Assembly (NCBI RefSeq): GCF_024129435.1
Contig: NZ_JAMXXN010000004.1
Location: forward strand, 1 to 64,000
DNA length: 64,000 nucleotides
Origin: Acinetobacter lwoffii
GTDB lineage: Bacteria; Pseudomonadota; Gammaproteobacteria; Pseudomonadales; Moraxellaceae
Direction of reading: 5' to 3'
The notes under the pieces were generated by a model, which was not told the DNA's origin, ran no database searches, and saw only the letters and a program-made list of their open reading frames with translations. The translations under genes were made by a program, and so were the position numbers. Below are positions 29,833 to 38,303 of the stretch, piece by piece (positions within the stretch are counted from its first letter, which is position 1; the number at the start of each line of letters is the position of its first letter).

Positions 29833-30582
29833 CTACAACTTGTTTTCAACTGCTTTCTGGTTGGCAGTCGCCACTCGTTCCGTCTGCTTATTCAGATGCA
29901 GCATTTCTTTATACAGCGCATTAAACTCTTGCACGGCTTTATCATCATAGAACATAAAGGTATTATTTTTCTTTTGCCATTTATGCTTTTTCAGTACTGC
30001 AAATAAGGCATCGGCCTTGGCCAGAGTCTGTTTTTCAATTTCAAAAATGACATGTGCATTACTATTTTGCTGACTGTCTTTCAGGGTCAGGCTCAGTTGC
30101 TGCCGATAACGGTTTTTAATATCCAGTTGCTGGGCCTTGTCGATCAGCTCGGCATCGCGCTGCTGGATTTTCTGCTGATAGCTGTTCACAATTTGATGGA
30201 CTTGCTTGAGCATGGCTTCAGTTTCTTTATAGCCTTGTGCCTGATCCTTGGCCAAGCGGTCGATATTCAGAAAATTCTGCCAGTTGGCGGCTTTTAAGTC
30301 GCGTAGATACTGATTGCGTTCCTCGGCACTATCGCGCAATTGCCCCAGCATAAACTCAGCCATGATGGCATAGTCACCATCCAGACGGTCATCTTCAAGT
30401 TCAATCTGAATCGGTTTAGACCAGTCCTGTGCCTGCTGCGCAATGCTCTCGGTTTTTTCTTCGAGCACGGTTTCATATTCGAGCAGCTCGGCCTGATGTT
30501 TTTGCTGAACCGAATTCTGATAAAACAGCCCAATAAAAATTGCCAGTGTCACAGCGGCTACAATCATAAAAACACGCGGCAT
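29833..30582 (-). CDS. Hypothetical membrane-anchored coiled-coil protein
   Basis: A 249-residue protein with one N-terminal membrane helix (about 4-22) followed by a long Gln/Glu/Lys-rich, mostly helical region. Heptad-like stretches around 28-50, 110-150 and 205-240 indicate a coiled coil facing the periplasm. No conserved catalytic motif was seen. The next gene on this strand is 109 bp downstream, so co-transcription with the 90-residue protein is possible. Function unknown. Confidence 0.75.
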   Translation of the reverse strand: MPRVFMIVAAVTLAIFIGLFYQNSVQQKHQAELLEYETVLEEKTESIAQQAQDWSKPIQIELEDDRLDGDYAIMAEFMLGQLRDSAEERNQYLRDLKAANWQNFLNIDRLAKDQAQGYKETEAMLKQVHQIVNSYQQKIQQRDAELIDKAQQLDIKNRYRQQLSLTLKDSQQNSNAHVIFEIEKQTLAKADALFAVLKKHKWQKKNNTFMFYDDKAVQEFNALYKEMLHLNKQTERVATANQKAVENKL

Positions 30583-30808
30583 GTATACGCTCCAGCTCTG
30601 TCAGTCAGATCTTGTTGATTTACATCCACTATGCTTATTTTTTAAACACAATTCAAGGCATTTGATTTTTCCAATAATATGTCTAGCTTAGACAGAAATT
30701 GCTCCTCTCACAAAGCCACCCTTTCCCAGAACACTATTTTGTCGATCTCGTTGCATGACAGCTTGAATAAGCTTGTTAAACAAAATTATCTAGACCGACA
30801 GGCGCACA

Positions 30809-31309
30809 TTATGGGGAATTAAATGGCAGGCTCAGATTCAGCCGGTTCGGATCGAATTGTTCCCGAACAATATTCACATTGGTGGCATCGCGGTTAATTC
30901 CAAAAGGTTGCAGCAGTACATATACCCCATTTCTTGGGTCTGAAGACTGCAAGCCCTGTGCGATGGCCAATACATATTCGCGAAACACCACAGGCAAGCT
31001 ATCCAGATCAGGATCGGCAGGTGCACGCATCACATCTATATTCGCCACTACGTCGCCGTCCACGCTATAGGCTTGAATTTCACGTTCAATTTTCATCAGG
31101 CGCATTTGCAGGGCCTTACGCTGGCTGTTCTGCTCCTGATAAGGCAACATTTTTTCAGTCACGGCGCGCAGTTCCGGTTCCGCCATGACGGTCAGAGTCG
31201 GCAAGACGACAGAATCAGCAGCAGGCGCAGCATGGCTTAATATCGGCAGGCTAAAAGCAGTACAGGCCGTAAGAAAGCCGAGTTTAATTGGTGTTAGGAG
31301 ATTCATCAT
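30809..31309 (-). CDS. Exported hypothetical protein
   Basis: A 166-residue protein with a signal peptide (about 1-25, ending SHAAPA). The mature part has a TVMAEPELRAVTEKMLPYQ segment, a short coiled coil (QRKALQMRLMKIEREI) and a C-terminal domain ending in an Asn/Pro-rich tail. The VLPTLTVMAEPELR stretch resembles the TonB-box-like region that often starts receptor or energy-transduction proteins, but no barrel follows. The ATG at 31309 is chosen because GAGG lies 6 nt before it. Likely periplasmic. Function unknown. Confidence 0.72.
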   Translation of the reverse strand: MMNLLTPIKLGFLTACTAFSLPILSHAAPAADSVVLPTLTVMAEPELRAVTEKMLPYQEQNSQRKALQMRLMKIEREIQAYSVDGDVVANIDVMRAPADPDLDSLPVVFREYVLAIAQGLQSSDPRNGVYVLLQPFGINRDATNVNIVREQFDPNRLNLSLPFNSP

Positions 31310-31486
31310 TTTCACCCTCGTTTGGAAAAGGGAAAGCGTCAAAGCTAAATCTTACAAATAATGCCAGTGCCTATTGTTAAGTTTGATAAACGGTCAATGA
31401 TGCATAAAAAGGCAGGAAACTGGGAAAAGAAGGAATTAAAAAGACTGAAAAATAAAAGAGAATGCTGATCTGGCTTTGGTGCAGGC

Positions 31487-31521
31487 AAAAAAAAATCCCC
31501 AAACCAAGTTTGAGGATTTTT
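31487..31521 (-). terminator. Terminator after tRNA-Phe copy 1
   Basis: On the minus strand AAATCCTCAAAC, TTG, GTTTGGGGATTT and a T run. Confidence 0.8.
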
Positions 31522-31527
31522 TGAATA

Positions 31528-31603
31528 TGGTGGCGAGACCCAGGATCGAACTGGGGACACACGGATTTTCAATCCGTTGCTCTACCTACTGAGCTATCAC
31601 GCC
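31528..31603 (-). tRNA. tRNA-Phe (anticodon GAA), copy 1
   Basis: A 76-nt tRNA with encoded CCA and anticodon loop TTGAAAA, giving GAA for phenylalanine. The sequence is identical to copy 2 at 31741-31816. Confidence 0.96.
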
Positions 31604-31613
31604 GATGCGGTGT

Positions 31614-31642
31614 ATTAAGCCGTATCTGGCCTCATTAGTCAA
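31614..31642 (-). promoter_or_regulatory. Promoter of tRNA-Phe copy 1
   Basis: On the minus strand TTGACT, 17 bp, CTTAAT, ending 10 bp upstream of the tRNA. Confidence 0.6.
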
Positions 31643-31685
31643 TCAAAATTATGAAAAAAATATTTGAGTGGCTGATTTTTGGCCT

Positions 31686-31714
31686 AAAAAAAATCCCTGA
31701 TGGGATCAGGGATT
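31686..31714 (-). terminator. Terminator after tRNA-Phe copy 2
   Basis: On the minus strand AATCCCTGAT and ATCAGGGATT flank a 3-nt loop, followed by a T run. Confidence 0.85.
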
Positions 31715-31740
31715 GAAAACTTTGAAATCGTTTTAAAATA

Positions 31741-31816
31741 TGGTGGCGAGACCCAGGATCGAACTGGGGACACACGGATTTTCAATCCGTTGCTCTACCT
31801 ACTGAGCTATCACGCC
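31741..31816 (-). tRNA. tRNA-Phe (anticodon GAA), copy 2
   Basis: A 76-nt tRNA with encoded CCA, identical to copy 1. It has its own promoter and terminator, so the two copies are separate units. Confidence 0.96.
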
Positions 31817-31826
31817 GATGTCGCGT

Positions 31827-31855
31827 ATTAAACAGTTTCAGCTGTAAATCGTCAA
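31827..31855 (-). promoter_or_regulatory. Promoter of tRNA-Phe copy 2
   Basis: On the minus strand TTGACG, 17 bp, TTTAAT, ending 10 bp upstream of the tRNA. Confidence 0.65.
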
Positions 31856-31980
31856 GAGCAGAGAGAATAATTTTCGTTAAATGTTTACTTTTCCATCAAC
31901 TCGCGTGAATTTGAGTCATAAATCGAACAGTTTTTACCAAAGACCTCAGTAATAAAACAGATTTAAGCGTTTATTTACAT

Positions 31981-32004
31981 AAAAAAGCAGCCTAACGGCT
32001 GCTT
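31981..32004 (-). terminator. Terminator after the GNAT gene
   Basis: On the minus strand AGCAGCC, a short loop, GGCTGCT and six T residues. Confidence 0.85.
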
Positions 32005-32019
32005 GATATTGCTCTATCT

Positions 32020-32397
32020 TCAGATTTTTTCCAGATTGGCGAGACAACGATGAATGGCCCCACAGCCTGGCACGAAGTTTTTCACGCCTTTTTCTTCTTC
32101 CATGCGGCAGACCTCACTCACCAGCCTTTCTGCAACGCCACGACCGCGATTGGCCGGATGTACGACGATATTTTCCAGAATCCGGCTTTCACCCTGTCCG
32201 GTGCACCAGATTGCCCCAATAATTTTGCTATTAAATTCTGCGCTATAAACTGAGGTATACTGTGCAAGGTTTTGCTCTAGTTGTTCCATGGCATCTGCCC
32301 CGTCACTAAATTCAGGGCTCGTGTCATACAGTCGCTCAAGCTGGCTGCGCACTTCGTCATTTTCTAAAGAAGTATAAGCATGTACGGTGATAGGCAT
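32020..32397 (-). CDS. GNAT-family protein, possibly PanZ-like
   Basis: A 125-residue single-domain GNAT acetyltransferase-fold protein. The acetyl-CoA-binding loop is seen in ILENIVVHPANRGRGVAERLV near residues 74-94. The short length and the C-terminal end recall PanZ/PanM, the acetyl-CoA sensor that activates and inhibits aspartate decarboxylase PanD, but that assignment rests on general resemblance only. The alternative is an ordinary small N-acetyltransferase. It is divergent from hisB and has its own terminator. Confidence 0.8.
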   Translation of the reverse strand: MPITVHAYTSLENDEVRSQLERLYDTSPEFSDGADAMEQLEQNLAQYTSVYSAEFNSKIIGAIWCTGQGESRILENIVVHPANRGRGVAERLVSEVCRMEEEKGVKNFVPGCGAIHRCLANLEKI

Positions 32398-32493
32398 TGA
32401 TAAACCCTCCTGAGCAATCTAATATGCGGTGACTTCGTCACGGCGAAAATATTTTCTACATCAATCATTTTGACGTATTTGAGGAACGTGTCT

Positions 32494-33087
32494 ATGACAG
32501 ATCGTATCAGTGAAGTGGTAAGAAATACCAACGAAACCAAAATTCGAGTTCGTTTGAATCTCGACGGTACTGGTCAAGGCACCTTAAACACGGGTATTCC
32601 CTTTTTAGATCATATGATTGATCAAATCAAGCGTCATGGCCTGTTTGATATTGATATTCATTGTGATGGCGATCTGGAAATCGATGACCATCATACTGTG
32701 GAAGACTGCGGTATTACGCTGGGTCAGGCATTTGCACAGGCATTGGGCGATAAAAAAGGCCTGAAACGCTATGGTCATTTCTATGCGCCACTCGATGAGT
32801 CTTTAAGCCGTGTCGTGGTAGATCTGTCTGGCCGTCCGGGTCTGTTTATGGATATTCCATTTACCCGTGCCATGATCGGCCGTTTTGATGTGGATTTATT
32901 CTCTGAGTTTTTCCAGGGCTTTGTAAACCACTCCTTGATGACGGTACATATCGACAACCTGAAAGGCAAAAACAGCCATCACCAGATCGAAAGCGTATTT
33001 AAAGCATTTGCGCGTGCGCTGCGTATGGCCTGTGAAGTCGATCCACGTGCTGCCAATACGGTAGCTTCAACCAAAGGTACACTGTAA
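32494..33087 (+). CDS. hisB: Imidazoleglycerol-phosphate dehydratase
   Basis: Dehydrates imidazole glycerol phosphate to imidazole acetol phosphate in histidine synthesis. The 197-residue monofunctional enzyme has the metal-binding motifs [13 protein letters not shown] near 37 and [10 protein letters not shown] near 65, then a second set with [10 protein letters not shown] and [13 protein letters not shown] near 160. It lacks the histidinol-phosphatase domain of E. coli HisB. The ATG at 32494 with GAGGAA upstream is preferred over an in-frame start eight codons earlier. HisH overlaps the stop (TAATG). Confidence 0.96.
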   Translation: MTDRISEVVRNTNETKIRVRLNLDGTGQGTLNTGIPFLDHMIDQIKRHGLFDIDIHCDGDLEIDDHHTVEDCGITLGQAFAQALGDKKGLKRYGHFYAPLDESLSRVVVDLSGRPGLFMDIPFTRAMIGRFDVDLFSEFFQGFVNHSLMTVHIDNLKGKNSHHQIESVFKAFARALRMACEVDPRAANTVASTKGTL

Positions 33088-33704
33088 TGACCCGTATTGC
33101 CCTTCTTGATTATGGCATGGGAAATTTGCACTCTGCGGCAAAAGCATTAGAACATGTCGGTGCCACGGTTGATGTGACCAATGATCCAAAACTGATTGCA
33201 CAAGCAGACAAGATTGTTTTTCCGGGCGTAGGCGCGATGCGTGACTGTATGCAAGGCATGCACGAAGCCGGAATTGATGAAGTGGTACGCAATGCCGTAT
33301 TTAACAAACCGGTGTTGGCCATTTGTGTGGGTATGCAAGCCTTGATGCAGCATTCTGAAGAAAATGGTGGTACCGATGCACTGGGTATTTTTGAAGGTGC
33401 GGTTAAGCATTTTCCGGAAATGGCAGGTTTAAAAGTACCGCATATGGGCTGGAACCAGGTGCATCAGGCTGATCCCGATCATCCGATGTGGAACGATATC
33501 GAACAGGATACGCGTTTCTACTTTGTACATAGCTACTATGTAGAACCACAAGATTCAGACTTGGTGGCAGCTACTTGTACCTATGGCATTGAGTTCTGTA
33601 CTGCAATTCATAAAGAAAACCTGTTCGCGACCCAGTTCCATCCGGAAAAAAGTCATACTGCCGGTTTGCAGTTATTGAAAAACTTTGTGGACTGGAAAAT
33701 CTGA
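33087..33704 (+). CDS. hisH: Imidazole glycerol phosphate synthase, glutamine amidotransferase subunit
   Basis: Supplies ammonia from glutamine to HisF (encoded at 39365-40123). The 205-residue class I amidotransferase has the oxyanion region [10 protein letters not shown] near 49, the nucleophile Cys in [10 protein letters not shown] near 80 and the catalytic His and Glu in QFHPEKSH near 189. The start overlaps the hisB stop by 1 bp. A terminator follows, so hisBH is a two-gene unit. Confidence 0.96.
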   Translation: MTRIALLDYGMGNLHSAAKALEHVGATVDVTNDPKLIAQADKIVFPGVGAMRDCMQGMHEAGIDEVVRNAVFNKPVLAICVGMQALMQHSEENGGTDALGIFEGAVKHFPEMAGLKVPHMGWNQVHQADPDHPMWNDIEQDTRFYFVHSYYVEPQDSDLVAATCTYGIEFCTAIHKENLFATQFHPEKSHTAGLQLLKNFVDWKI

Positions 33705-33718
33705 TTTTCCTTTCGCCT

Positions 33719-33746
33719 AAAAGCTCGCAGATTGCGGGCTTTTTTA
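33719..33746 (+). terminator. hisBH terminator
   Basis: AAAGCTCGCA, a 3-nt loop, TGCGGGCTTTTTT. Confidence 0.88.
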
Positions 33747-33834
33747 TTGATTATTTTTTACACTTTTCATTTATAAAAAATCCCTTTATCATAGACTTAC
33801 TTATAAAAAATCTAATGAAAACAAAGGAAAAATA

Positions 33835-34353
33835 ATGAGTAATACAATTCAGGATTCGGGGTGGAATGCATCAGGACGTTTTGGGCGACGTTCTTATATC
33901 GCATGGAATATGCTGCTGGGTTTTTGCTTTATGATCATCGGAATCATTGCTGCTTTCATTTTGCCTGGAATGAGTCCCGAGACTTTAGATGATAAAATGT
34001 CCATGCCTTTAATGGTGATGTTGGTTTTGATCTACGGCGTTGCGATTTATTTTAGCGTGATTTTTTTAATTCGTCGTTTACATGACCGTAATCATAATGG
34101 CTGGCTTTCTTTATTGATTTTTGTGCCGGTCGTAAACCTTGTCTTTACACTTTACCTGTTATTGGCACCAGGTCACAACGAAAGTAATGACTATGGTTCT
34201 CCACGCACCACACGTGGCTGGGAAACTCTTTTGGTGGTGCTGTATCTGGTACTCGCAGTTATTTTGGCAGCCTTTGCTGTCCCTGCTTATCAGAATTATG
34301 TTGAGCGTGCTCAACAGGCGCAGATAGAACAGAGTAGCTATCATACTGATTAA
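33835..34353 (+). CDS. DUF805 membrane protein with extra C-terminal helix
   Basis: A 172-residue membrane protein. The N-terminal part has the DUF805 pattern: GRFGRRSYIAWN near 15, three hydrophobic helices, IRRLHDRNHNGW near 84 between helices, and LLLAPGHNESNDYGSP near 118. After this an added hydrophobic helix (about 133-152) ending FAVPAYQNYVERA resembles the N-terminus of a type IV pilin-like protein. The ATG has AAAGGA upstream. Function unknown. Confidence 0.85.
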   Translation: MSNTIQDSGWNASGRFGRRSYIAWNMLLGFCFMIIGIIAAFILPGMSPETLDDKMSMPLMVMLVLIYGVAIYFSVIFLIRRLHDRNHNGWLSLLIFVPVVNLVFTLYLLLAPGHNESNDYGSPRTTRGWETLLVVLYLVLAVILAAFAVPAYQNYVERAQQAQIEQSSYHTD

Positions 34354-34370
34354 TCCTTGTTAAATTTTGC

Positions 34371-34401
34371 ATAAAGCCCATTCTTCATGGGCTTTATTTT
34401 T
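34371..34401 (+). terminator. Terminator after the DUF805 gene
   Basis: ATAAAGCCCAT, 4-nt loop, ATGGGCTTTAT and T run. Confidence 0.85.
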
Positions 34402-34456
34402 GCCTAGAACAGGAAAAGTGATTAAGCTGAACGCATTCATTTCATGATTGAAGCTT

Positions 34457-35116
34457 ATGCAACAGCTGCTGGATACTTTACCAAGCAAGGAACAAATTCA
34501 GACCTTTCCTGTATTTAAAAATCTTCCGATGCAACAGATTCAGGTGATTAATCGTCTGGAACAGTGTCATGCCCTTGCACAGGAGCTAAAAAGCCATGCA
34601 GTCCTGGGTTTCGATTCTGAATCCAAACCGACCTTTAAAGTTGGTGAGGTTTCTACCGGGCCACATCTGATTCAGCTGGCCACTTTAGATAAAGCCTATT
34701 TATTTCAAATGAATGATTCGATCTGGGATTTTCTTAAACCGATCTTTGCCAGTCGCGAGCAGATCAAGGTCGGTTTTGGCCTGAAAAATGATGCGCACCT
34801 GTTCCGTAAAAAAGGCATTGAACTGAATAGTGTGATTGAACTGTCCAAATGTTTTAAAGCTTTTGGTTTAAACAATCCGGTCGGATTAAAAAATGCCATG
34901 GCTTTGCTATTTCAAGTAAATTTTCCTAAATCCAAACGGATTAGTACCTCGAACTGGGCCAGCAAGAAGCTAAGCCCGGCACAAATTGATTATGCAGCCG
35001 CAGATGCCTACGCGTCCGTGCTGGTATTTGAAGAATTACTACGTCGGGATTTATTACCCAGAGAGATTCCCAATACTTCATTAAAATTAAGAATCCGTCC
35101 TTCATCGACGGCTTAA
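34457..35116 (+). CDS. RNase D-like 3'-5' exonuclease
   Basis: A 219-residue single DnaQ-like exonuclease domain of the DEDDy type. Exo I lies in LGFDSESKPTF near 51 (Asp and Glu), Exo II around GFGLKNDAHLF near 108, and Exo III in IDYAAADAYAS near 179 with the Tyr of the DEDDy subgroup. There is no HRDC domain as in true RNase D, so it is closer to small stand-alone 3'-5' exonucleases. The ATG at 34457 is chosen over a TTG three codons upstream. Substrate (RNA or DNA) unknown. Confidence 0.87.
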   Translation: MQQLLDTLPSKEQIQTFPVFKNLPMQQIQVINRLEQCHALAQELKSHAVLGFDSESKPTFKVGEVSTGPHLIQLATLDKAYLFQMNDSIWDFLKPIFASREQIKVGFGLKNDAHLFRKKGIELNSVIELSKCFKAFGLNNPVGLKNAMALLFQVNFPKSKRISTSNWASKKLSPAQIDYAAADAYASVLVFEELLRRDLLPREIPNTSLKLRIRPSSTA

Positions 35117-35443
35117 GCGCTTAAGTGGCGTGTTGGTTCTGGTAACTTGATGTACGCATAAAAGCTGTGATGAGCGCGTTCGATGAGAGAGCTGTGACTT
35201 TAACAGGTCTTACAGCTTCGGTTATCGACCAGCTCAGTACACGATCCGTTATGGAAAATCTGATCTCCATTCAAGAGACGGATCATTAAAATCATTAAAA
35301 CGAGCAAAATAAATTACCTCACTGCTACCTATCTATGGACAGGTTTTCTTTATTCATACCGTTTAAGAGTTAGAAATTTCGACTTTATTTGCTAAGATGA
35401 ATACACTCAAATTCATTCTAAAGATTAAGCAAGGAGCGAAAGC
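35117..35443. other. Non-coding region upstream of hisA
   Basis: About 327 bases with no ORF of note. An extended -10 TGCTAAGAT (35390-35398) with TTAGAA 17 bp before the hexamer is the likely hisA promoter. I saw no terminator hairpin after the exonuclease gene. Confidence 0.5.
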
Positions 35444-36178
35444 ATGCTGATCATCCCTGCAATTGACCTGAAAGATGGCAAATGTGTCCGTTTAAAGCAA
35501 GGTCGTATGGAAGACGATACCGTATTTTCAGAGGATCCGGTCGCAACAGCACAGCATTGGGTAAATGAAGGCGCTCGCCGCTTACATTTAGTAGATTTAA
35601 ACGGTGCTTTCGCAGGTACACCAATCCATAAGCCAGTGGTTGAAGCCATTGTCCGATCTCAACCTGATTTGCCGATCCAGATTGGTGGTGGTATCCGTTC
35701 TCTGGAAACCATTGAGCATTATCTGCAAGCCGGTGTTTCTTTTGTGATCATTGGCACCAAAGCAGTTCAGGATCCTGAATTTGTTGAAGAAGCATGTCGA
35801 AAATTTGCTGGTCATATTATTGTTGGGATTGATGCCATGAATGGCATGGTAGCAACAGATGGCTGGGCCAATGTGACTGATGTCAAGGCTACTGACCTGG
35901 CGAAACGTTTTGCCGATGCTGGCGTGTCAAGCATTGTCTATACGGACATCGCACGTGATGGCATGATGCAGGGTGTGAATATTGAGCAAACCGTGAATCT
36001 GGCGCAATACTCAGGTTTGCCTGTGATTGCATCTGGTGGTGTAACCAACCTGGATGACGTACGTAACCTGAAAGACCAACCAGGTATTTTAGGCGCAATT
36101 ACCGGTCGTGCGATTTACGAAGGTACATTAAGCTTGCGTGAAGCACAGTTGTTGCTAGATGAGCAACAGGCGCTATAA
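35444..36178 (+). CDS. hisA: ProFAR isomerase
   Basis: Isomerises N'-formimino-5-phosphoribosyl carboxamide ribonucleotide (ProFAR to PRFAR) in histidine synthesis. The 244-residue TIM barrel starts [17 protein letters not shown] with the first catalytic Asp near 8. It has IQIGGGIRS near 79, [15 protein letters not shown] near 127 with the second Asp, and [12 protein letters not shown] near 165. AAGGAG precedes the ATG. Its internal half-barrel symmetry is shared with hisF in this window. Confidence 0.97.
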   Translation: MLIIPAIDLKDGKCVRLKQGRMEDDTVFSEDPVATAQHWVNEGARRLHLVDLNGAFAGTPIHKPVVEAIVRSQPDLPIQIGGGIRSLETIEHYLQAGVSFVIIGTKAVQDPEFVEEACRKFAGHIIVGIDAMNGMVATDGWANVTDVKATDLAKRFADAGVSSIVYTDIARDGMMQGVNIEQTVNLAQYSGLPVIASGGVTNLDDVRNLKDQPGILGAITGRAIYEGTLSLREAQLLLDEQQAL

Positions 36179-36192
36179 TTAAGCTTGCTGTA

Positions 36193-36217
36193 AAAGAGGT
36201 CTTCGGACCTCTTTTTT
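36193..36217 (+). terminator. hisA terminator
   Basis: AAAGAGGTC, TTCG tetraloop region, GACCTCTTT and T run. Confidence 0.9.
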
Positions 36218-36243
36218 ATTTTTTAATTTTCTGATCTCCTGGC

Positions 36244-37173
36244 ATGTCTACACTTATTTCCAAAAATCACTCCGGCTGGATGGTAAAAGCACCGCAACTC
36301 GCCCTGATCCTGATCACCATTATCTGGGGCGGCAGTTTTATTACTGTGCAATACGGGCTAAATTTTAGTAGTCCGATTATGTTTGTCGGCCTGCGTTTTG
36401 CTGCGGCAGCGCTTGCCGTCACCCTGATTTCACTGAAGTCGCTAAAAGGCATGAACCTGAAAGAGGTGTTCGCTGGCGCAGTGATTGGGATCATGATCGC
36501 CATCGGTTACGGCACCCAAACTGTGGGCTTGCAGACCATTAGCAGCAGTGAGTCGGCTTTTTTAACCGCCTTATATGTTCCACTGGTTCCGATCCTGCTC
36601 TGGCTCATGTTCCGTAAAAAACCGCATGTCATGACCTGGATCGGAGCGCTGTTTGCCTTTATCGGTCTGGTGTTTTTGACAGGCAATGGCTTTGCTGCAA
36701 TTCAGCTCAGTTTCGGGCAAACCCTGACGTTGCTCGGTTCCATCGCGATTGCACTGGAGATTATTTTTATCAGCCATTTCGCCGAGCAGGTGAATGTACG
36801 CCGGGTCACGGTGCTGCAACTGATTTTTGCATCCTTATTCTGCTTTATAATTGCACCCGTGTTAGGTGAATCTCAGTTACCTGAATTTCACTGGCATCTG
36901 GCAGGGATTTTAGTCGGTTTGGGCATTGCCAGTGCCTTGATTCAACTGGTGATGAACTGGGCGCAGCGCATGGTCGATCCATCACAGGCAGCAATTATCT
37001 ATGCCGGCGAACCGGTATGGGCAGCCCTGTTTGGCCGTCTGGCCGGAGAACGCTTACCATCACTGACATTATTAGGTGGATTGATGGTGGTGCTTGGCGT
37101 GATTGCCAGTGAATGGAAACCAAAGTTTTTAAGAAAAGAACCCACAGAAGAATTAAAGCAAGATCTTTCTTAA
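36244..37173 (+). CDS. DMT/EamA-family transporter
   Basis: A 309-residue inner-membrane protein with about ten hydrophobic helices in two repeats (EamA domains, about 18-145 and 160-295). The first has LITIIWGGSFITVQYGL and the second PSQAAIIYAGEPVWAALFG near 250, both typical of drug/metabolite exporters. The N-terminus and the last 20 residues are charged and cytoplasmic. Its substrate cannot be inferred. It starts 65 bp after hisA, behind the hisA terminator. Confidence 0.9.
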   Translation: MSTLISKNHSGWMVKAPQLALILITIIWGGSFITVQYGLNFSSPIMFVGLRFAAAALAVTLISLKSLKGMNLKEVFAGAVIGIMIAIGYGTQTVGLQTISSSESAFLTALYVPLVPILLWLMFRKKPHVMTWIGALFAFIGLVFLTGNGFAAIQLSFGQTLTLLGSIAIALEIIFISHFAEQVNVRRVTVLQLIFASLFCFIIAPVLGESQLPEFHWHLAGILVGLGIASALIQLVMNWAQRMVDPSQAAIIYAGEPVWAALFGRLAGERLPSLTLLGGLMVVLGVIASEWKPKFLRKEPTEELKQDLS

Positions 37174-37180
37174 TTCCGCT

Positions 37181-37210
37181 AAATCCCCCTTAAAAAAGGG
37201 GGATTTTTTT
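37181..37210. terminator. Bidirectional terminator after the DMT gene
   Basis: AAATCCCCCTT and AAGGGGGATTT with a T7 run. The converging gene at 37233 ends 23 bp away and may use it too. Confidence 0.88.
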
Positions 37211-37232
37211 CTCTAAGGAAATACGGCTAAAA

Positions 37233-37628
37233 TTATTTGCTATACATCGGTCTATTGTCATTTAAGCGCATGATGCCGCGAATTGCCCGATACACAATCC
37301 AGATCCAGGCCAAAACCACCACCACTAAACAGAAAGCGGATGCACCAAATGCGACCCCTGCAAACAGGTCAGGATCTTCGCCGGTAAAGAACAAAAAGAA
37401 AAATGGAATAAAGGCGACGATATTCCAGAACAGATACCACCAGAAACTGCGGATCTGCCAGGTAAAATGGCTTTCAAAGATGGAACCGCGCACATCGCGC
37501 CGTTTCACATAGTTAATGATCAACGCCACGACAGCCAGCAGGCCAGCACTAAAAATGGCCACAATATATAAAATGTACAGTGCAAAAGTCAGTGTGCGGT
37601 TTGAATCTTTATCAATGGAATAGTTCAC
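37233..37628 (-). CDS. DUF4870-like membrane protein
   Basis: A 131-residue protein with three membrane helices (about 14-38, 62-82, 90-112) and the segment VKRRDVRGSIFESHFTWQIRSFW between the first two. This pattern (RGT/S-x-x-x-SHF-x-WQI-R-T/S-F-W) is typical of a widespread small membrane protein family. The C-terminus RGIMRLNDNRPMY is also conserved in it. Function unknown. It lies 21 bp after the cold-shock/DUF1294 gene and is probably in one transcript with it. Confidence 0.82.
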   Translation of the reverse strand: MNYSIDKDSNRTLTFALYILYIVAIFSAGLLAVVALIINYVKRRDVRGSIFESHFTWQIRSFWWYLFWNIVAFIPFFFLFFTGEDPDLFAGVAFGASAFCLVVVVLAWIWIVYRAIRGIMRLNDNRPMYSK

Positions 37629-37649
37629 GTCCCCTCCTAGTACTTCCCC

Positions 37650-38276
37650 CTAGATATTTAAACTATTCAATGGGGAAATCAGCCATATAATTAAAATGAT
37701 GTTAAAGGCTATGGTACAAAAATATATCTGCCGGAAAGGTTGTTTTTGTGTTTTATGCCGTAATTTCTGCTGTGCCAGCCAGGCTGCCGGCCAGCCGCCT
37801 AAGAAGGCCACCAGATGCAGGGTATTTTCCGGAATACGGCGATTACCCAACTGTGCTGCTTCCTTGTCTTGCGCATAGAGCCAGTAGCTGAGCGCATTCA
37901 TCAGACTGACCAGTAACAACACCAATCCACTCAGTAAACCACCCAAGGTCAAAACCACCAGAAAGAGAATATAGAGTACACAGGCAATCTGCATCGGCTG
38001 TAATTTCTGTGTCTGCTGTGGCTTGGACGGTTTGAATTTTGCTTGCAGACTTTTGGCTTGAGCTGCTTTCAGGTACATCACATGCTGTGCGCGATAACGA
38101 CCGCGTTCATCCAGAACGACCAGATAATCCAGCGCACAGCCCACGATTGGCCGTGGGCCAGGCTTGGCAAAATCCTTGATATGCAGAAATACACGATCTT
38201 TGGCTGGGTCACTGGGCTGAATGAAACCATAGCCTTGTTCATCAAACCATTCCACCAAACGTCCCTGATCGCGCAT
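37650..38276 (-). CDS. Cold-shock-domain / DUF1294 membrane protein
   Basis: A 208-residue two-domain protein. The N-terminus (about 1-65) is a cold-shock-like OB fold starting GRLVEWFDEQGYGFIQP with FLHIKDF, an RNA/DNA-binding surface. After a Gln/Lys-rich linker, the C-terminal part (about 95-205) has hydrophobic helices with DKEAAQLGNRRIPENTLH and GGWPAAWLAQQKLRHKT, the DUF1294 signature. The family is known in proteobacteria, and its role is unknown. Confidence 0.9.
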   Translation of the reverse strand: MRDQGRLVEWFDEQGYGFIQPSDPAKDRVFLHIKDFAKPGPRPIVGCALDYLVVLDERGRYRAQHVMYLKAAQAKSLQAKFKPSKPQQTQKLQPMQIACVLYILFLVVLTLGGLLSGLVLLLVSLMNALSYWLYAQDKEAAQLGNRRIPENTLHLVAFLGGWPAAWLAQQKLRHKTQKQPFRQIYFCTIAFNIILIIWLISPLNSLNI

Positions 38277-38303
38277 ATCCCCTATCCCTTTTGATTTGAT
38301 TGT

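Noticed and set aside
34205-34353. Separate pilin-like gene at the end of the DUF805 protein.
   Set aside because: The hydrophobic helix is in frame with and continuous to DUF805, with no own start or ribosome site.
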